Assembly: GCA_964529155.1 (NCBI GenBank)
Contig: CAZGVV010000054.1
Coordinates: forward strand, 1-13,327
Reading direction: 5' to 3'
Length of the DNA: 13,327 nucleotides
Source: CAZGVV01 sp964529155
GTDB lineage: Bacteria; Pseudomonadota; Alphaproteobacteria; Rickettsiales; SXRF01
A model generated the notes under the pieces. That model was not told the DNA's origin. It worked only from the letters and a program-made list of their open reading frames with translations, and ran no database searches. The position numbers and the translations under genes are program-made. Shown piece after piece: positions 1 through 6,255 of this stretch. Each line of letters opens with the position of its first letter. Position 1 is the stretch's first letter.

Positions 1-1279
1 ATTCCCGCGTATGAACAACATCAGCTTCTGGCTCCTGATCCCATCATCTATCTTGCTGCTGACCTCTTCCTTCGTGGATGGCGGTGCAGGCACGGGCTGG
101 ACGATTTATCCGCCGCTTTCCAACGCAACGGGGCAGCCCGGCATGGCAGTTGATATGGCGATTTTCGCCCTGCATCTGGCCGGTATCTCCTCCATTTTAG
201 GGGCGATTAACTTTATCACTACCATCTTTAATATGCGCGCTCCCGGCATGACGCTGATGCGTATGCCGCTGTTTGCCTGGTCGATTTTAATCACGGCATT
301 CTTGCTGTTGCTTGCCGTGCCGGTGCTTGGCGGTGCGATCACCATGTTGCTCACCGACCGTAATTTCGGCACGCATTTCTTTGACCCCGCAGGCGGTGGC
401 GACCCGGTATTGTTCCAGCACTTGTTCTGGTTCTTCGGCCATCCGGAAGTATATATTTTGATCGTGCCTGCCTTTGGCGTCATCAGTGAAATCGTGCAGA
501 CTTTTTCTCGCAAGCGTATTTTTGGTTATGCCGGCATGGTTTACGCCATGTCCGCCATTGGCGGCCTCGGCTTTATCGTATGGGCGCACCATATGTTCAC
601 CGTGGGCATGAGCGCCGACACCACGTCGTATTACATGCTCGCCACCATGGTCATCGCGGTGCCTACCGGTGTGAAAATTTTCTCCTGGCTCGGTACCATG
701 TGGGGCGGGTCCATCACCTTTGAAACGCCGATGCTGTTTGCTACCGGCTTTATCCTGCTGTTTGTCATCGGCGGGGTAACAGGTGTGGTGCTCGCTAATG
801 CCGCCGTCGATATCCCGATGCAGGACACCTATTACGTGGTAGCGCATTTCCATTACGTGATGAGCCTTGGCGCTGTATTCGCTATTTTTGCCGCATTTTA
901 TTACTGGGTTGGCAAAATGAGCGGCCGCCAATATCCGGAATGGATGGGGCAGGTGCATTTCTGGATGTTCTTTATCGGCGCTAATCTGACCTTTTTCCCG
1001 CAGCATTTCTTAGGCCTTGCCGGTATGCCGCGCCGTATTCCTGATTATCCGGATGTATATCAGGGCTGGAACTACGTATCCTCGATTGGCTCCTATATCT
1101 CCGGCGTGTCTGCCGTGTGGTTCGTGGTCATCGTATGGCGTACGCTTTCAGCGGGTAAACCTTGCCCGGCCAATCCCTGGGGTGAAGGCGCGCACACGCT
1201 GGAGTGGACCATTTCCTCCCCGCCGCCGTTCCATACTTTTGAAGAACCACCCGTAATTGAAGGCCATACCGGGCATTAA
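1..1279 (+). CDS. ctaD: Cytochrome c oxidase subunit I (aa3-type), 5'-truncated by the window edge
   Basis: Catalytic subunit of haem-copper oxidase, an inner-membrane protein that reduces O2 to water and pumps protons. The frame is open from the first base: codons before the ATG at 11 read F-P-R, the normal residues before MNNISFW, so that ATG is internal and roughly 100 or more N-terminal residues are missing. Numbering from that Met, the CuB ligand/cross-linked Tyr motif HPEVY is at 144-148, with the A-type E146. The CuB His pair is at 193-194 (AHHMF), the K-channel Lys at 222 (PTGVK), and the haem a3/haem a His pair at 279 and 281 (HFH). The propionate-contacting RR lies in GMPRRIPDYPD near 340. 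All catalytic residues visible here are intact. The C-terminus is a short hydrophilic tail. A hairpin follows the stop, then ctaB. Identification is secure from motifs. Confidence 0.98.
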   Translation, partial: FPRMNNISFWLLIPSSILLLTSSFVDGGAGTGWTIYPPLSNATGQPGMAVDMAIFALHLAGISSILGAINFITTIFNMRAPGMTLMRMPLFAWSILITAFLLLLAVPVLGGAITMLLTDRNFGTHFFDPAGGGDPVLFQHLFWFFGHPEVYILIVPAFGVISEIVQTFSRKRIFGYAGMVYAMSAIGGLGFIVWAHHMFTVGMSADTTSYYMLATMVIAVPTGVKIFSWLGTMWGGSITFETPMLFATGFILLFVIGGVTGVVLANAAVDIPMQDTYYVVAHFHYVMSLGAVFAIFAAFYYWVGKMSGRQYPEWMGQVHFWMFFIGANLTFFPQHFLGLAGMPRRIPDYPDVYQGWNYVSSIGSYISGVSAVWFVVIVWRTLSAGKPCPANPWGEGAHTLEWTISSPPPFHTFEEPPVIEGHTGH

Positions 1280-1285
1280 CATGAA

Positions 1286-1331
1286 AAAGTCAGAAGGATC
1301 AGTGGTATTTGCCCCTGATCCTTCTGGCTTT
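1286..1331. terminator. Strong hairpin after ctaD, possible terminator
   Basis: A perfect 12-bp inverted repeat (1291-1302 with 1315-1326) extends outward through one G-U wobble and four more pairs to 1286/1331. This gives about 17 bp with a 12-nt loop that can itself close by GG/CC pairing. Only three T follow on the + strand (TTTAATAAT), so the U-tract is weak. On the - strand the outer side gives CTTTTTC, so the element is nearly symmetric. It probably separates ctaD from ctaB transcripts or stabilises the ctaD 3' end. Confidence 0.65.
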
Positions 1332-1337
1332 AATAAT
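1309..1337 (+). promoter_or_regulatory. Possible ctaB promoter
   Basis: TTGCCC (1309-1314) and AATAAT (1332-1337) are spaced 17 bases apart, matching sigma70-type boxes at 4/6 and 5/6. This would place a start near 1344, about 33 bases before the ctaB ATG. The -35 lies in the loop and the -10 just after the hairpin behind ctaD, so the match could be chance in an AT-rich terminator tail. Confidence 0.3.
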
Positions 1338-1376
1338 ACACTAACAATGCCGCGTACTTGCTGATAAAACGACCGT

Positions 1377-2306
1377 ATGACCATTGCCCTAGCACCCGTT
1401 TCTACTGCTGAATCTACCCTACGGGATTATGTTACCCTTTTAAAACCCGGGGTGATGTCGCTGGTTGTCTTTACCGGCGCGGTAGGCCTGTTACTTGCGC
1501 CAAGCCATGTGCATCCTTTCCTGCAAATCATCGCCATTGCCTGCATAGCGCTTGGCTCCGGCGCCGGTGCGGTGCTTAACATGTGGTATGACCGCGACAT
1601 TGACGTCATCATGAAACGCACGTCGAAACGTCCCTTACCATCGGGCCGAATCCTGCCGGAAGACGCATTGGCCTTTGGATTGTTTCTGGCGTTTTTATCG
1701 GTCGCCCTCATGGGCCTTGCCCTCAATTGGATGGCCGGTGGGTTGCTCGCCTTTGCTATTTTCTTTTATGCGGTGATTTACACGCAATGGCTTAAGCGCT
1801 CCACCTCGCAAAACATCGTCATCGGCGGTGCGGCAGGCGCGTTTCCTCCCATGATTGGCTGGGTGGCGATGACCGGGCATGTTTCCTGGCATGCCGTTAT
1901 TCTATTCCTTATTATTTTCCTGTGGACACCCCCGCATTTCTGGGCGCTCGCGCTGTTCCGAAATGAAGATTACAAGCGCGCCAATATTCCCATGCTGCCT
2001 GTGACGGCTGGCATTAAAGCGACCACCCGCCAAATGCTGGCCTATACGCTTGTGCTTGCGGCTGTAAGCCTCGCCCCGGCGATGCTTGGCATGCAGGGGC
2101 TTTTATACGCGGCTATCGCTTCCATACTGAACGGATGCTTCATCATGCATGCGCTGCGGGTTTTACGCACCCCTGAAGATGCTCCGGCCCGCCGCATGTT
2201 TGGTTTTTCTATCCTCTATCTTTTTATCCTGTTTGGTACTATGCTCCTTGACCGAGCGATTGTATTTTTTGGCAACCTAGAGCACGTATATGGCCTCTCC
2301 TTCTGA
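1377..2306 (+). CDS. ctaB: Protohaem IX farnesyltransferase (haem O synthase)
   Basis: Inner-membrane UbiA-family prenyltransferase that transfers a farnesyl group to haem b to make haem O, the precursor of the haem a needed by aa3 oxidases. At 309 aa it has the usual family length. The first Asp-rich motif is N68-MW-YD72-RDID76, followed by RTSKRPLPSGRI (81-92), which is characteristic of haem O synthases. The second conserved segment is TQWLKRSTSQNIVIGGAAGAFPP (136-158), and NEDYKRANIPMLPV lies at 196-209. The rest is mostly hydrophobic helices, as expected for a polytopic enzyme. The start at 1377 gives a normal N-terminus but has no clear Shine-Dalgarno sequence. Position between ctaD and ctaG is the standard alphaproteobacterial arrangement. 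Its 3' end overlaps the next gene by 17 bases. Confidence 0.97.
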   Translation: MTIALAPVSTAESTLRDYVTLLKPGVMSLVVFTGAVGLLLAPSHVHPFLQIIAIACIALGSGAGAVLNMWYDRDIDVIMKRTSKRPLPSGRILPEDALAFGLFLAFLSVALMGLALNWMAGGLLAFAIFFYAVIYTQWLKRSTSQNIVIGGAAGAFPPMIGWVAMTGHVSWHAVILFLIIFLWTPPHFWALALFRNEDYKRANIPMLPVTAGIKATTRQMLAYTLVLAAVSLAPAMLGMQGLLYAAIASILNGCFIMHALRVLRTPEDAPARRMFGFSILYLFILFGTMLLDRAIVFFGNLEHVYGLSF

Positions 2307-2529
2307 TCTTACCCACTGCATTCCTGAAACAGTTACGGCTGCGGAGAGAATGCAGCTGTCTACTTTATTCATGCAGAAAACCATTTATTTTATGGGCATC
2401 AGCTTTGTGCTGGGAAGCTTTTGCACCATTTTTATTTTATTGATTCTGGATATGGTGCGTAAATCGCGTGACGAAGCATTGCATGCAGAAACCGACTTAG
2501 AAGAGCCCATTGATTACAAAGACCAGTAA
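2290..2529 (+). CDS. Unknown 79-residue single-TM protein in the cox operon
   Basis: I do not recognise a named family. The protein has a polar N-terminus (1-30), one hydrophobic segment at about 31-54 (IYFMGISF...FILLILDM), then a basic VRKSR stop-transfer patch and an acidic C-terminal tail (E62 to D78). The positive-inside rule suggests a cytoplasmic C-terminus. It overlaps the last 17 bases of ctaB in another frame, which implies translational coupling, and the next gene starts 7 bases after its stop. An in-frame ATG at 2350 could also be the start but would leave a gap. Small one-TM proteins are common in alphaproteobacterial cox clusters, so an accessory or assembly role in the oxidase is a reasonable inference from position only. 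Confidence 0.75.
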   Translation: MASPSDLTHCIPETVTAAERMQLSTLFMQKTIYFMGISFVLGSFCTIFILLILDMVRKSRDEALHAETDLEEPIDYKDQ

Positions 2530-2536
2530 TAATTAT

Positions 2537-2644
2537 ATGCCACCTAATCCACGGTTGCGGCAAAAAAATCTGGCCTTGCTTGCAGCGCTGGCGGTGCTTG
2601 CCCTCGTCTTTTATTGCCTTACCTACATAAAGCTTAGCCAGTGA
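2537..2644 (+). CDS. CoxF-like 35-residue single-TM protein
   Basis: A short open frame starting ATG at 2537 encodes 35 residues: a basic N-terminus (MPPNPRLRQKN), one hydrophobic helix (LALLAALAVLALVFYCLTY), and the short tail IKLSQ. Alphaproteobacterial cox operons often carry a tiny protein of this layout (basic start, one TM, aromatic/hydrophobic end) immediately before ctaG, annotated as CoxF or a hypothetical protein. Its stop codon TGA (2642-2644) overlaps the GTG start of ctaG (2641) in the sequence GTGA, a typical coupled junction. It begins 7 bases after the upstream gene. Function is unknown, and an oxidase-assembly role is inferred from position. Gene finders may miss it because of its size. 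Confidence 0.7.
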   Translation: MPPNPRLRQKNLALLAALAVLALVFYCLTYIKLSQ

Positions 2645-3180
2645 AACCGCGCCGCCCGCCGCGCAATTATTCGGTTGCGCTGAGCCTGGTTGCGGCAGCT
2701 TTGGGCATGGTGATGCTGGCCTATGCCTCCGTGCCACTCTACCGCTTATTTTGTCAGGCCAGCGGCTTTGGTGGCACCACCCGCCGTGCGCAAACCGCTC
2801 CGCTTACCGCAGAAGAGCGCGTCATAACGGTTCGCTTTGACGCCCAGACTGCCCCCGGCCTGCCGTGGGAATTTAAGCCGGGTGAACAGGAAATCGCTGT
2901 ACATGTGGGTGAGCAGCGATTGACCTATTACACGGCCAAAAATCTTACCCGCCATGCCGTCACCGGCCATGCCGTATATAACGTATTGCCGCACAGCGCC
3001 GGGCTTTATTTTGACAAAATCCAATGTTTTTGTTTTACCGACCAAACATTGGCGCCCGGCCAGGAAGTGCGGATGCCGGTATCTTTTTTTATAGACCCAG
3101 CCATCATGAATGATCCGGAATTGGATGAGGTGCGCACAATTACCTTGTCCTATACGTTTTTCCCGGCTACATCGAAATAA
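2641..3180 (+). CDS. ctaG: Cytochrome c oxidase assembly protein CtaG (Cox11), CuB copper chaperone
   Basis: Membrane-anchored, periplasm-facing copper protein that inserts Cu into the CuB centre of subunit I. Length is 179 aa, normal for the family. One N-terminal TM helix lies at about 11-30, after a basic cytoplasmic start (MKPRRPPR). It is followed by the family signature YASVPLYRLFCQ with the conserved C38, then GFGGTTRRA. The immunoglobulin-like domain holds the copper-binding CFCF motif (C129 and C131, in FDKIQCFCF), followed by LAPGQEVRMPVSFFIDP. All three functional cysteines are present. The start is GTG at 2641, overlapping the TGA of the tiny upstream gene; it gives the standard N-terminus and no better ATG exists nearby. 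Next is ctaE, 24 bases downstream. Confidence 0.97.
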   Translation: MKPRRPPRNYSVALSLVAAALGMVMLAYASVPLYRLFCQASGFGGTTRRAQTAPLTAEERVITVRFDAQTAPGLPWEFKPGEQEIAVHVGEQRLTYYTAKNLTRHAVTGHAVYNVLPHSAGLYFDKIQCFCFTDQTLAPGQEVRMPVSFFIDPAIMNDPELDEVRTITLSYTFFPATSK

Positions 3181-3204
3181 TCTGATCACCAAGGAACTTA
3201 CCCT

Positions 3205-4053
3205 ATGGCAAACACCACGCAAAAACATCCGTATCACCTGTTAAATCCAAGCCCCTGGCCTGCATTGTCGGCAGTCGCATTGCTGCTGTTGACTGTGGGC
3301 ATGGCCCGTTTCATGCACGCGCTTGTCGCAGGGCTTCCCATTGCGCTCCTGGGGTTCGCATTGGTGCTGTACTGCATGTATGGCTGGTGGCGTGACATTG
3401 TGCGCGAAGCAGAAGTGGATAAGGCCCACAGCGTGCCGGTAGCCCGTGGCTTACGCCTTGGTATGCTGTTGTTTATTACCTCAGAAGTCATGTTTTTTTC
3501 GGCGTTCTTCTGGGCATTCTTTCAAATGAGCACGTTGCCGCGCGCGCCGCTGGAAGACGTCTGGGCCATCGCGCCTGGCATCTGGCCGCCGAAGGGCATT
3601 GAGCCGTTTGATCCGTGGAGCATTCCTTTCCTGAATACGCTGGTATTATTGCTCTCCGGCACCACGGTCACCTGGGCGCATTACGCCGTATTGAAAAATG
3701 ACCGTAAATCCCTCATCACCGCCTTGTGGATGACGGTGGGGCTTGGGGCGTTATTCACCTCTCTGCAGGCGTATGAATACCTGCATGCCGCCTTTGGCTT
3801 CACCCAGGGTGTCTATGCCAGCACATTTTACATGGCCACTGGTTTCCATGGCCTGCACGTATTAATTGGTACGCTGTTCCTTGGCGTATGCCTGGTGCGT
3901 GCTTACCGGGGGCATTTTACGCCAGACCGCCATCTGGGTCTGGAATTTGCGGCGTGGTATTGGCATTTCGTGGACGTGGTATGGCTGTTCCTGTTCGTCT
4001 GCGTCTATTGCGGATTCGCCAATAAAGTGCTGAGCGCGTTCCACCTGATCTAA
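3205..4053 (+). CDS. ctaE: Cytochrome c oxidase subunit III
   Basis: Seven-helix inner-membrane subunit of the aa3 oxidase that stabilises subunit I and supports proton uptake. Length is 282 aa. Visible family signatures are the N-terminal KHPYHLLNPSPWP (7-19), LLFITSEVMFFSAFFWAFF (88-106) with conserved E94, and EPFDPWSIPFLNT (133-145). Further along are GVYASTFYMATGFHGLHVLIGT (202-223) and FAAWYWHFVDVVWLFLF (248-264). The Shine-Dalgarno AAGGA at 3191-3195 is 9 bases before the ATG. The C-terminus is unusual: family members normally stop soon after the VSIYWW-like end, while this protein reads VCVYCGFANKVLSAFHLI, adding about a dozen residues. Genes often found next in alphaproteobacteria (DUF983, surf1) are absent; a methyltransferase follows after 9 bases. 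Confidence 0.97.
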   Translation: MANTTQKHPYHLLNPSPWPALSAVALLLLTVGMARFMHALVAGLPIALLGFALVLYCMYGWWRDIVREAEVDKAHSVPVARGLRLGMLLFITSEVMFFSAFFWAFFQMSTLPRAPLEDVWAIAPGIWPPKGIEPFDPWSIPFLNTLVLLLSGTTVTWAHYAVLKNDRKSLITALWMTVGLGALFTSLQAYEYLHAAFGFTQGVYASTFYMATGFHGLHVLIGTLFLGVCLVRAYRGHFTPDRHLGLEFAAWYWHFVDVVWLFLFVCVYCGFANKVLSAFHLI

Positions 4054-4062
4054 TCTCATTTC

Positions 4063-4797
4063 ATGGAACGGCATGTCTATGCCGAGATGGCGCGCATCGA
4101 GGACCAGCATTGGTGGTTCCGTGGACGCCGCGCGATCGTAAAGCATGCGCTTGACCGCTTAGCATTACCGGGTGCTGTCCACATATTGGAAGCCGGCTGT
4201 GGAAGCGGCGGAAACCTGGCTTTATTAGCCCAGTACGGTTATGTATCGGCATGTGAGCCGGACGCTTCGGCGCGCGCGCAGGCGGTTTCACGCGGTATTG
4301 GTCGCGTGGAAGAGGGGGCTTTGCCCCATGCTATTCCTTTTGCCCAACAGCATTTTGACCTTATCGCCTTGTTCGATGTGCTGGAGCATGTGCAGGAGGA
4401 TACCGCTAGCCTACGCAGTCTGTATGAGAGGGTAACGCCTGACGGCCACCTTATTCTAACCGTCCCCGCCATGCCGTGGCTGTGGAGCCGGCATGATGTG
4501 ATGCACCATCATTTCCGGCGTTATACCCGCCGCTCGCTCCGGCGCGTAGTAGAAGCGGCTGGATTCCATATTACCTTTATCACCTATTTTAATGTCTGGC
4601 TTTTTCCGTTGATTGCCATGGTGCGGGTGGTGGAGCGCCTGCTACCCGCGACGGCCTCTTCCGTCGGCGGTCATGTTCCGCATCCGTTCATTAATGCATG
4701 GCTCTACCGGCTTTTTTCCAGTGAGCGGGTATTTCAGGGAATTATACGGCCACCATTCGGGGTTTCCCTGCTGGCGATTGCTAGCCGTAAAAGATAG
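4063..4797 (+). CDS. Class I SAM-dependent methyltransferase, substrate unknown
   Basis: A 244-residue protein with a seven-strand Rossmann-type methyltransferase core. An N-terminal EDQHWWFRGRRAIV segment (13-26) is typical of a subgroup often found with surface-glycan genes. Motif I is ILEAGCGSGGN (41-51). The acidic residue expected to bind the SAM ribose is in ACEPDASA (63-70; E65 or D67), motif IV is FDLIALFDVLEHV (98-110), and the post-core segment is DGHLILTVPA (127-136). The region around 165-195 is hydrophobic and may touch the membrane. It starts 9 bases after ctaE with no obvious Shine-Dalgarno sequence, so it may be read through with the cox genes, yet nothing in it indicates an oxidase role. 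UbiE/UbiG-like quinone methylation is possible but the sequence does not match those families as I know them. Confidence 0.88.
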   Translation: MERHVYAEMARIEDQHWWFRGRRAIVKHALDRLALPGAVHILEAGCGSGGNLALLAQYGYVSACEPDASARAQAVSRGIGRVEEGALPHAIPFAQQHFDLIALFDVLEHVQEDTASLRSLYERVTPDGHLILTVPAMPWLWSRHDVMHHHFRRYTRRSLRRVVEAAGFHITFITYFNVWLFPLIAMVRVVERLLPATASSVGGHVPHPFINAWLYRLFSSERVFQGIIRPPFGVSLLAIASRKR

Positions 4798-4800
4798 CTA

Positions 4801-4831
4801 TTGACTTTCCCGCGTAAGCCGCTACTTAAAT
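4801..4831 (+). promoter_or_regulatory. Candidate promoter for secE-nusG
   Basis: TTGACT (4801-4806, 5/6 to the -35 consensus) lies right after the methyltransferase stop. The best -10 matches are CTTAAA (4825, 18-base spacer) or TTAAAT (4826, 19-base spacer), both weak. Position suits a promoter of secE-nusG, but the -10 is poor. Confidence 0.4.
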
Positions 4832-4860
4832 GCCTTCCCCCCTAACATCGGATTAAAACC

Positions 4861-5058
4861 ATGGGTATGATGAATCCCGCAAAATTTGTGCGTGAGGTGC
4901 GGCAGGAGATGCGAAAGGTCACATGGCCTACGCGTCAGGAAACGCTCATGTCCACATTCATGGTGTTATTGCTGGTAACCATCACCTCCTTGTTTTTCTT
5001 GGCGGTGGATGCGTTTTTCGGGTGGGGCGTTCGATTGATTCTTGGCATTGGAGGATAA
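4861..5058 (+). CDS. secE: Preprotein translocase subunit SecE
   Basis: Small essential inner-membrane subunit of the SecYEG channel that clamps SecY. The 65-residue length is the short single-TM form usual outside Enterobacteria. The conserved amphipathic helix reads FVREVRQEMRKVTWPTRQETL (9-29), containing the near-invariant KVTWPTRQE, followed by one TM segment at about 32-57. ATG codons at 4861, 4867 and 4870 are all in frame; the first is chosen, though the third gives the common MNP start and no strong Shine-Dalgarno sequence decides. nusG follows after 7 bases, the near-universal bacterial pair. The tRNA-Trp gene often found just upstream of secE is absent here. Confidence 0.96.
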   Translation: MGMMNPAKFVREVRQEMRKVTWPTRQETLMSTFMVLLLVTITSLFFLAVDAFFGWGVRLILGIGG

Positions 5059-5065
5059 GGTTATT

Positions 5066-5602
5066 ATGTCTGCGCGTTGGTATATTGTTCACGCCTATTC
5101 AGGCTTCGAGAAAAAAGTAGCGACTGCCATTAAAGAGCAGGCCGCACAAAAAGGATTATCCGAAAAAATCGAGGACGTTGTGGTCCCGGTGGAAGCCGTG
5201 GTGGAAGTGCGCAAAGGCAAAAAAATCAATGCCGAACGTAAATTCTTCCCGGGCTATGTCATTGTAAAGATGCAGCTTTCTGACGAAACCTGGCACATGA
5301 TCAAGAACTTGCCAAAAGTCACCGGGTTCCTGGGTGGCGGTGGTAAAGGCCGCCCTGTGCCGATTACCGACAAAGAAGCTGAGAGCATCTTTGCTCAGGT
5401 GCGTGAAGGCGTCGATAAGCCAGGCCGCCATATTTCCTTCGAAGTCGGCGAACAGGTCAAAATCAACGAAGGTCCGTTCGATGGCTTTGTCGGTACCGTG
5501 GAAGAGGTGGACGACGAAAAAACCCGCGTCAAAGTGTCGGTGTCCATTTTCGGTCGCTCAACCCCGGTGGATCTGGACTTCACGCAGGTAGAAAAGGTCT
5601 GA
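5066..5602 (+). CDS. nusG: Transcription termination/antitermination factor NusG
   Basis: Binds the RNA polymerase clamp helices through its NGN domain, suppresses pausing, and contacts Rho or ribosomal protein S10 through its KOW domain. Length is 178 aa, like E. coli NusG (181). The NGN domain starts ARWYIVHAYSGFEKKVA (3-19) and includes the conserved ERKFFPGYVIVKM (57-69) and VTGFLGG (85-91). The KOW domain reads VGEQVKINEGPFDGFVGTVEEV (127-148), ending in FGRSTPVDLDFTQVEKV. The start is ATG 5066, giving the canonical MSARWYIVHAYSG; a longer frame from TTG 5042 overlaps secE and adds nothing conserved. A GGAGG at 5050-5054, inside the end of secE, is 11 bases upstream. A hairpin begins at the last base of the stop. 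Confidence 0.98.
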   Translation: MSARWYIVHAYSGFEKKVATAIKEQAAQKGLSEKIEDVVVPVEAVVEVRKGKKINAERKFFPGYVIVKMQLSDETWHMIKNLPKVTGFLGGGGKGRPVPITDKEAESIFAQVREGVDKPGRHISFEVGEQVKINEGPFDGFVGTVEEVDDEKTRVKVSVSIFGRSTPVDLDFTQVEKV

Positions 5603-5626
5603 TAACCGCAGGTTTTCTGCGGTTAT
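5602..5626. terminator. Hairpin immediately after nusG (no U-tract)
   Basis: A perfect 10-bp inverted repeat ATAACCGCAG / CTGCGGTTAT (5602-5611 and 5617-5626) with a 5-nt GTTTT loop starts on the last base of the nusG stop codon. No T-run follows (ACACAGG), so it is not a textbook intrinsic terminator. It may terminate weakly, protect the secE-nusG 3' end, or mark a processing site. Confidence 0.5.
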
Positions 5627-5681
5627 ACACAGGAAATTGCGCGAATCCTTGCGCCTCTTGACGATTTTTTAAATTTTCCCC

Positions 5682-5710
5682 TTGCAATCGCGGATTTGCA
5701 CGACTATAAA
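5682..5710 (+). promoter_or_regulatory. Promoter of the rplKAJL operon
   Basis: TTGCAA (5682-5687) and TATAAA (5705-5710) are separated by exactly 17 bases. The region is AT-rich upstream (TTTTTTAAATTTT at 5665-5677, UP-element-like). A start near 5715-5718 would give a leader of about 105 nt before rplK. This is the best sigma70-like promoter in the window. Confidence 0.7.
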
Positions 5711-5760
5711 TGCGCTCCCTTTGTCATAACGGCATAGGGAAATGCTTTGGGAGCTGAGGG

Positions 5761-5784
5761 TTTGTGCGGGTTTTTCCGCAAAAA
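5761..5784 (+). promoter_or_regulatory. Leader hairpin upstream of rplK
   Basis: TGCGG (5765-5769) pairs with CCGCA (5776-5780) around a GTTTTT loop; three more T-A pairs lie outside a G-A mismatch. It sits in the 5' leader, 36 bases before the rplK ATG. In E. coli the rplKA mRNA is autoregulated by L1 binding a leader structure, so this hairpin could be part of such a site. I could not match an L1-binding motif by eye. Confidence 0.35.
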
Positions 5785-5820
5785 TCAGTAGGCGTTACCA
5801 CCAAACGGAAAGAACAGAAC

Positions 5821-6252
5821 ATGGCAAAAAAAGTCATCGGCTTTATTAAGCTGCAAATCCCGGCGGGCAAGGCCAATCCTTCGCCTCCAGTCGGTCCGGC
5901 GCTCGGTCAGCGCGGTTTGAACATCATGGAATTCTGCAAGGCGTTTAATGCCGCCACGCAAAAAATGGAGCCCGGTGCTCCGATTCCAGTAGTCATTACG
6001 GCTTATGGTGATCGCACGTTCACCTTTACCACGCGTCGCCCTCCTGTGTCGCACTTCCTCAAGAAGGCTGCGAAACTGGAAAAAGGCTCGCAAACGCCAG
6101 GTAAGGGCACGGTCGGCAAAATCACCATGACGCAGATTAAAGAAATCGCGAAAGAAAAAATGCCTGATCTGAATGCAAACACCATTGACGGCGCTGCTGC
6201 GATGATTCGTGGCTCTGCGCTTGCGATGGGCCTTGAAGTGGTGGAGGCGTAA
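5821..6252 (+). CDS. rplK: 50S ribosomal protein L11
   Basis: Binds the GTPase-associated region of 23S rRNA at the base of the L7/L12 stalk and is the target of thiostrepton-type antibiotics. Length from ATG 5821 is 143 aa, the family norm. The N-terminal domain has IKLQIPAGKANPSPPVGPALGQRG (8-31) with the Pro-rich loop that contacts thiostrepton. The C-terminal rRNA-binding domain runs from about 72, including PPVSHFLKKAA, the linker SQTPGKGTVGKIT, and TIDGAAAMIRGSALAMGLEVV. An upstream in-frame ATG at 5764 would add 19 non-conserved residues inside the leader, so it is rejected. GGAAAG about 10 bases upstream is the likely ribosome binding site. rplA follows after 3 bases. Confidence 0.98.
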   Translation: MAKKVIGFIKLQIPAGKANPSPPVGPALGQRGLNIMEFCKAFNAATQKMEPGAPIPVVITAYGDRTFTFTTRRPPVSHFLKKAAKLEKGSQTPGKGTVGKITMTQIKEIAKEKMPDLNANTIDGAAAMIRGSALAMGLEVVEA

Positions 6253-6255
6253 CCC

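Noticed and set aside
5042..5065. TTG start extending nusG by 8 residues into secE
   Set aside because: ATG 5066 yields the normal MSARWYIVHAYSG N-terminus and has a GGAGG upstream.
5658..5663. TTGACG as -35 for rplK
   Set aside because: No -10 lies 16-18 bases downstream; TATAAA is 41 bases away. The TTGCAA/TATAAA pair at 17 bases is better.
5764..5820. Upstream in-frame ATG extending rplK by 19 residues
   Set aside because: The added residues are not part of L11, fall in the leader hairpin, and the ATG at 5821 gives the canonical MAKKVIGFIKLQIPAG start.
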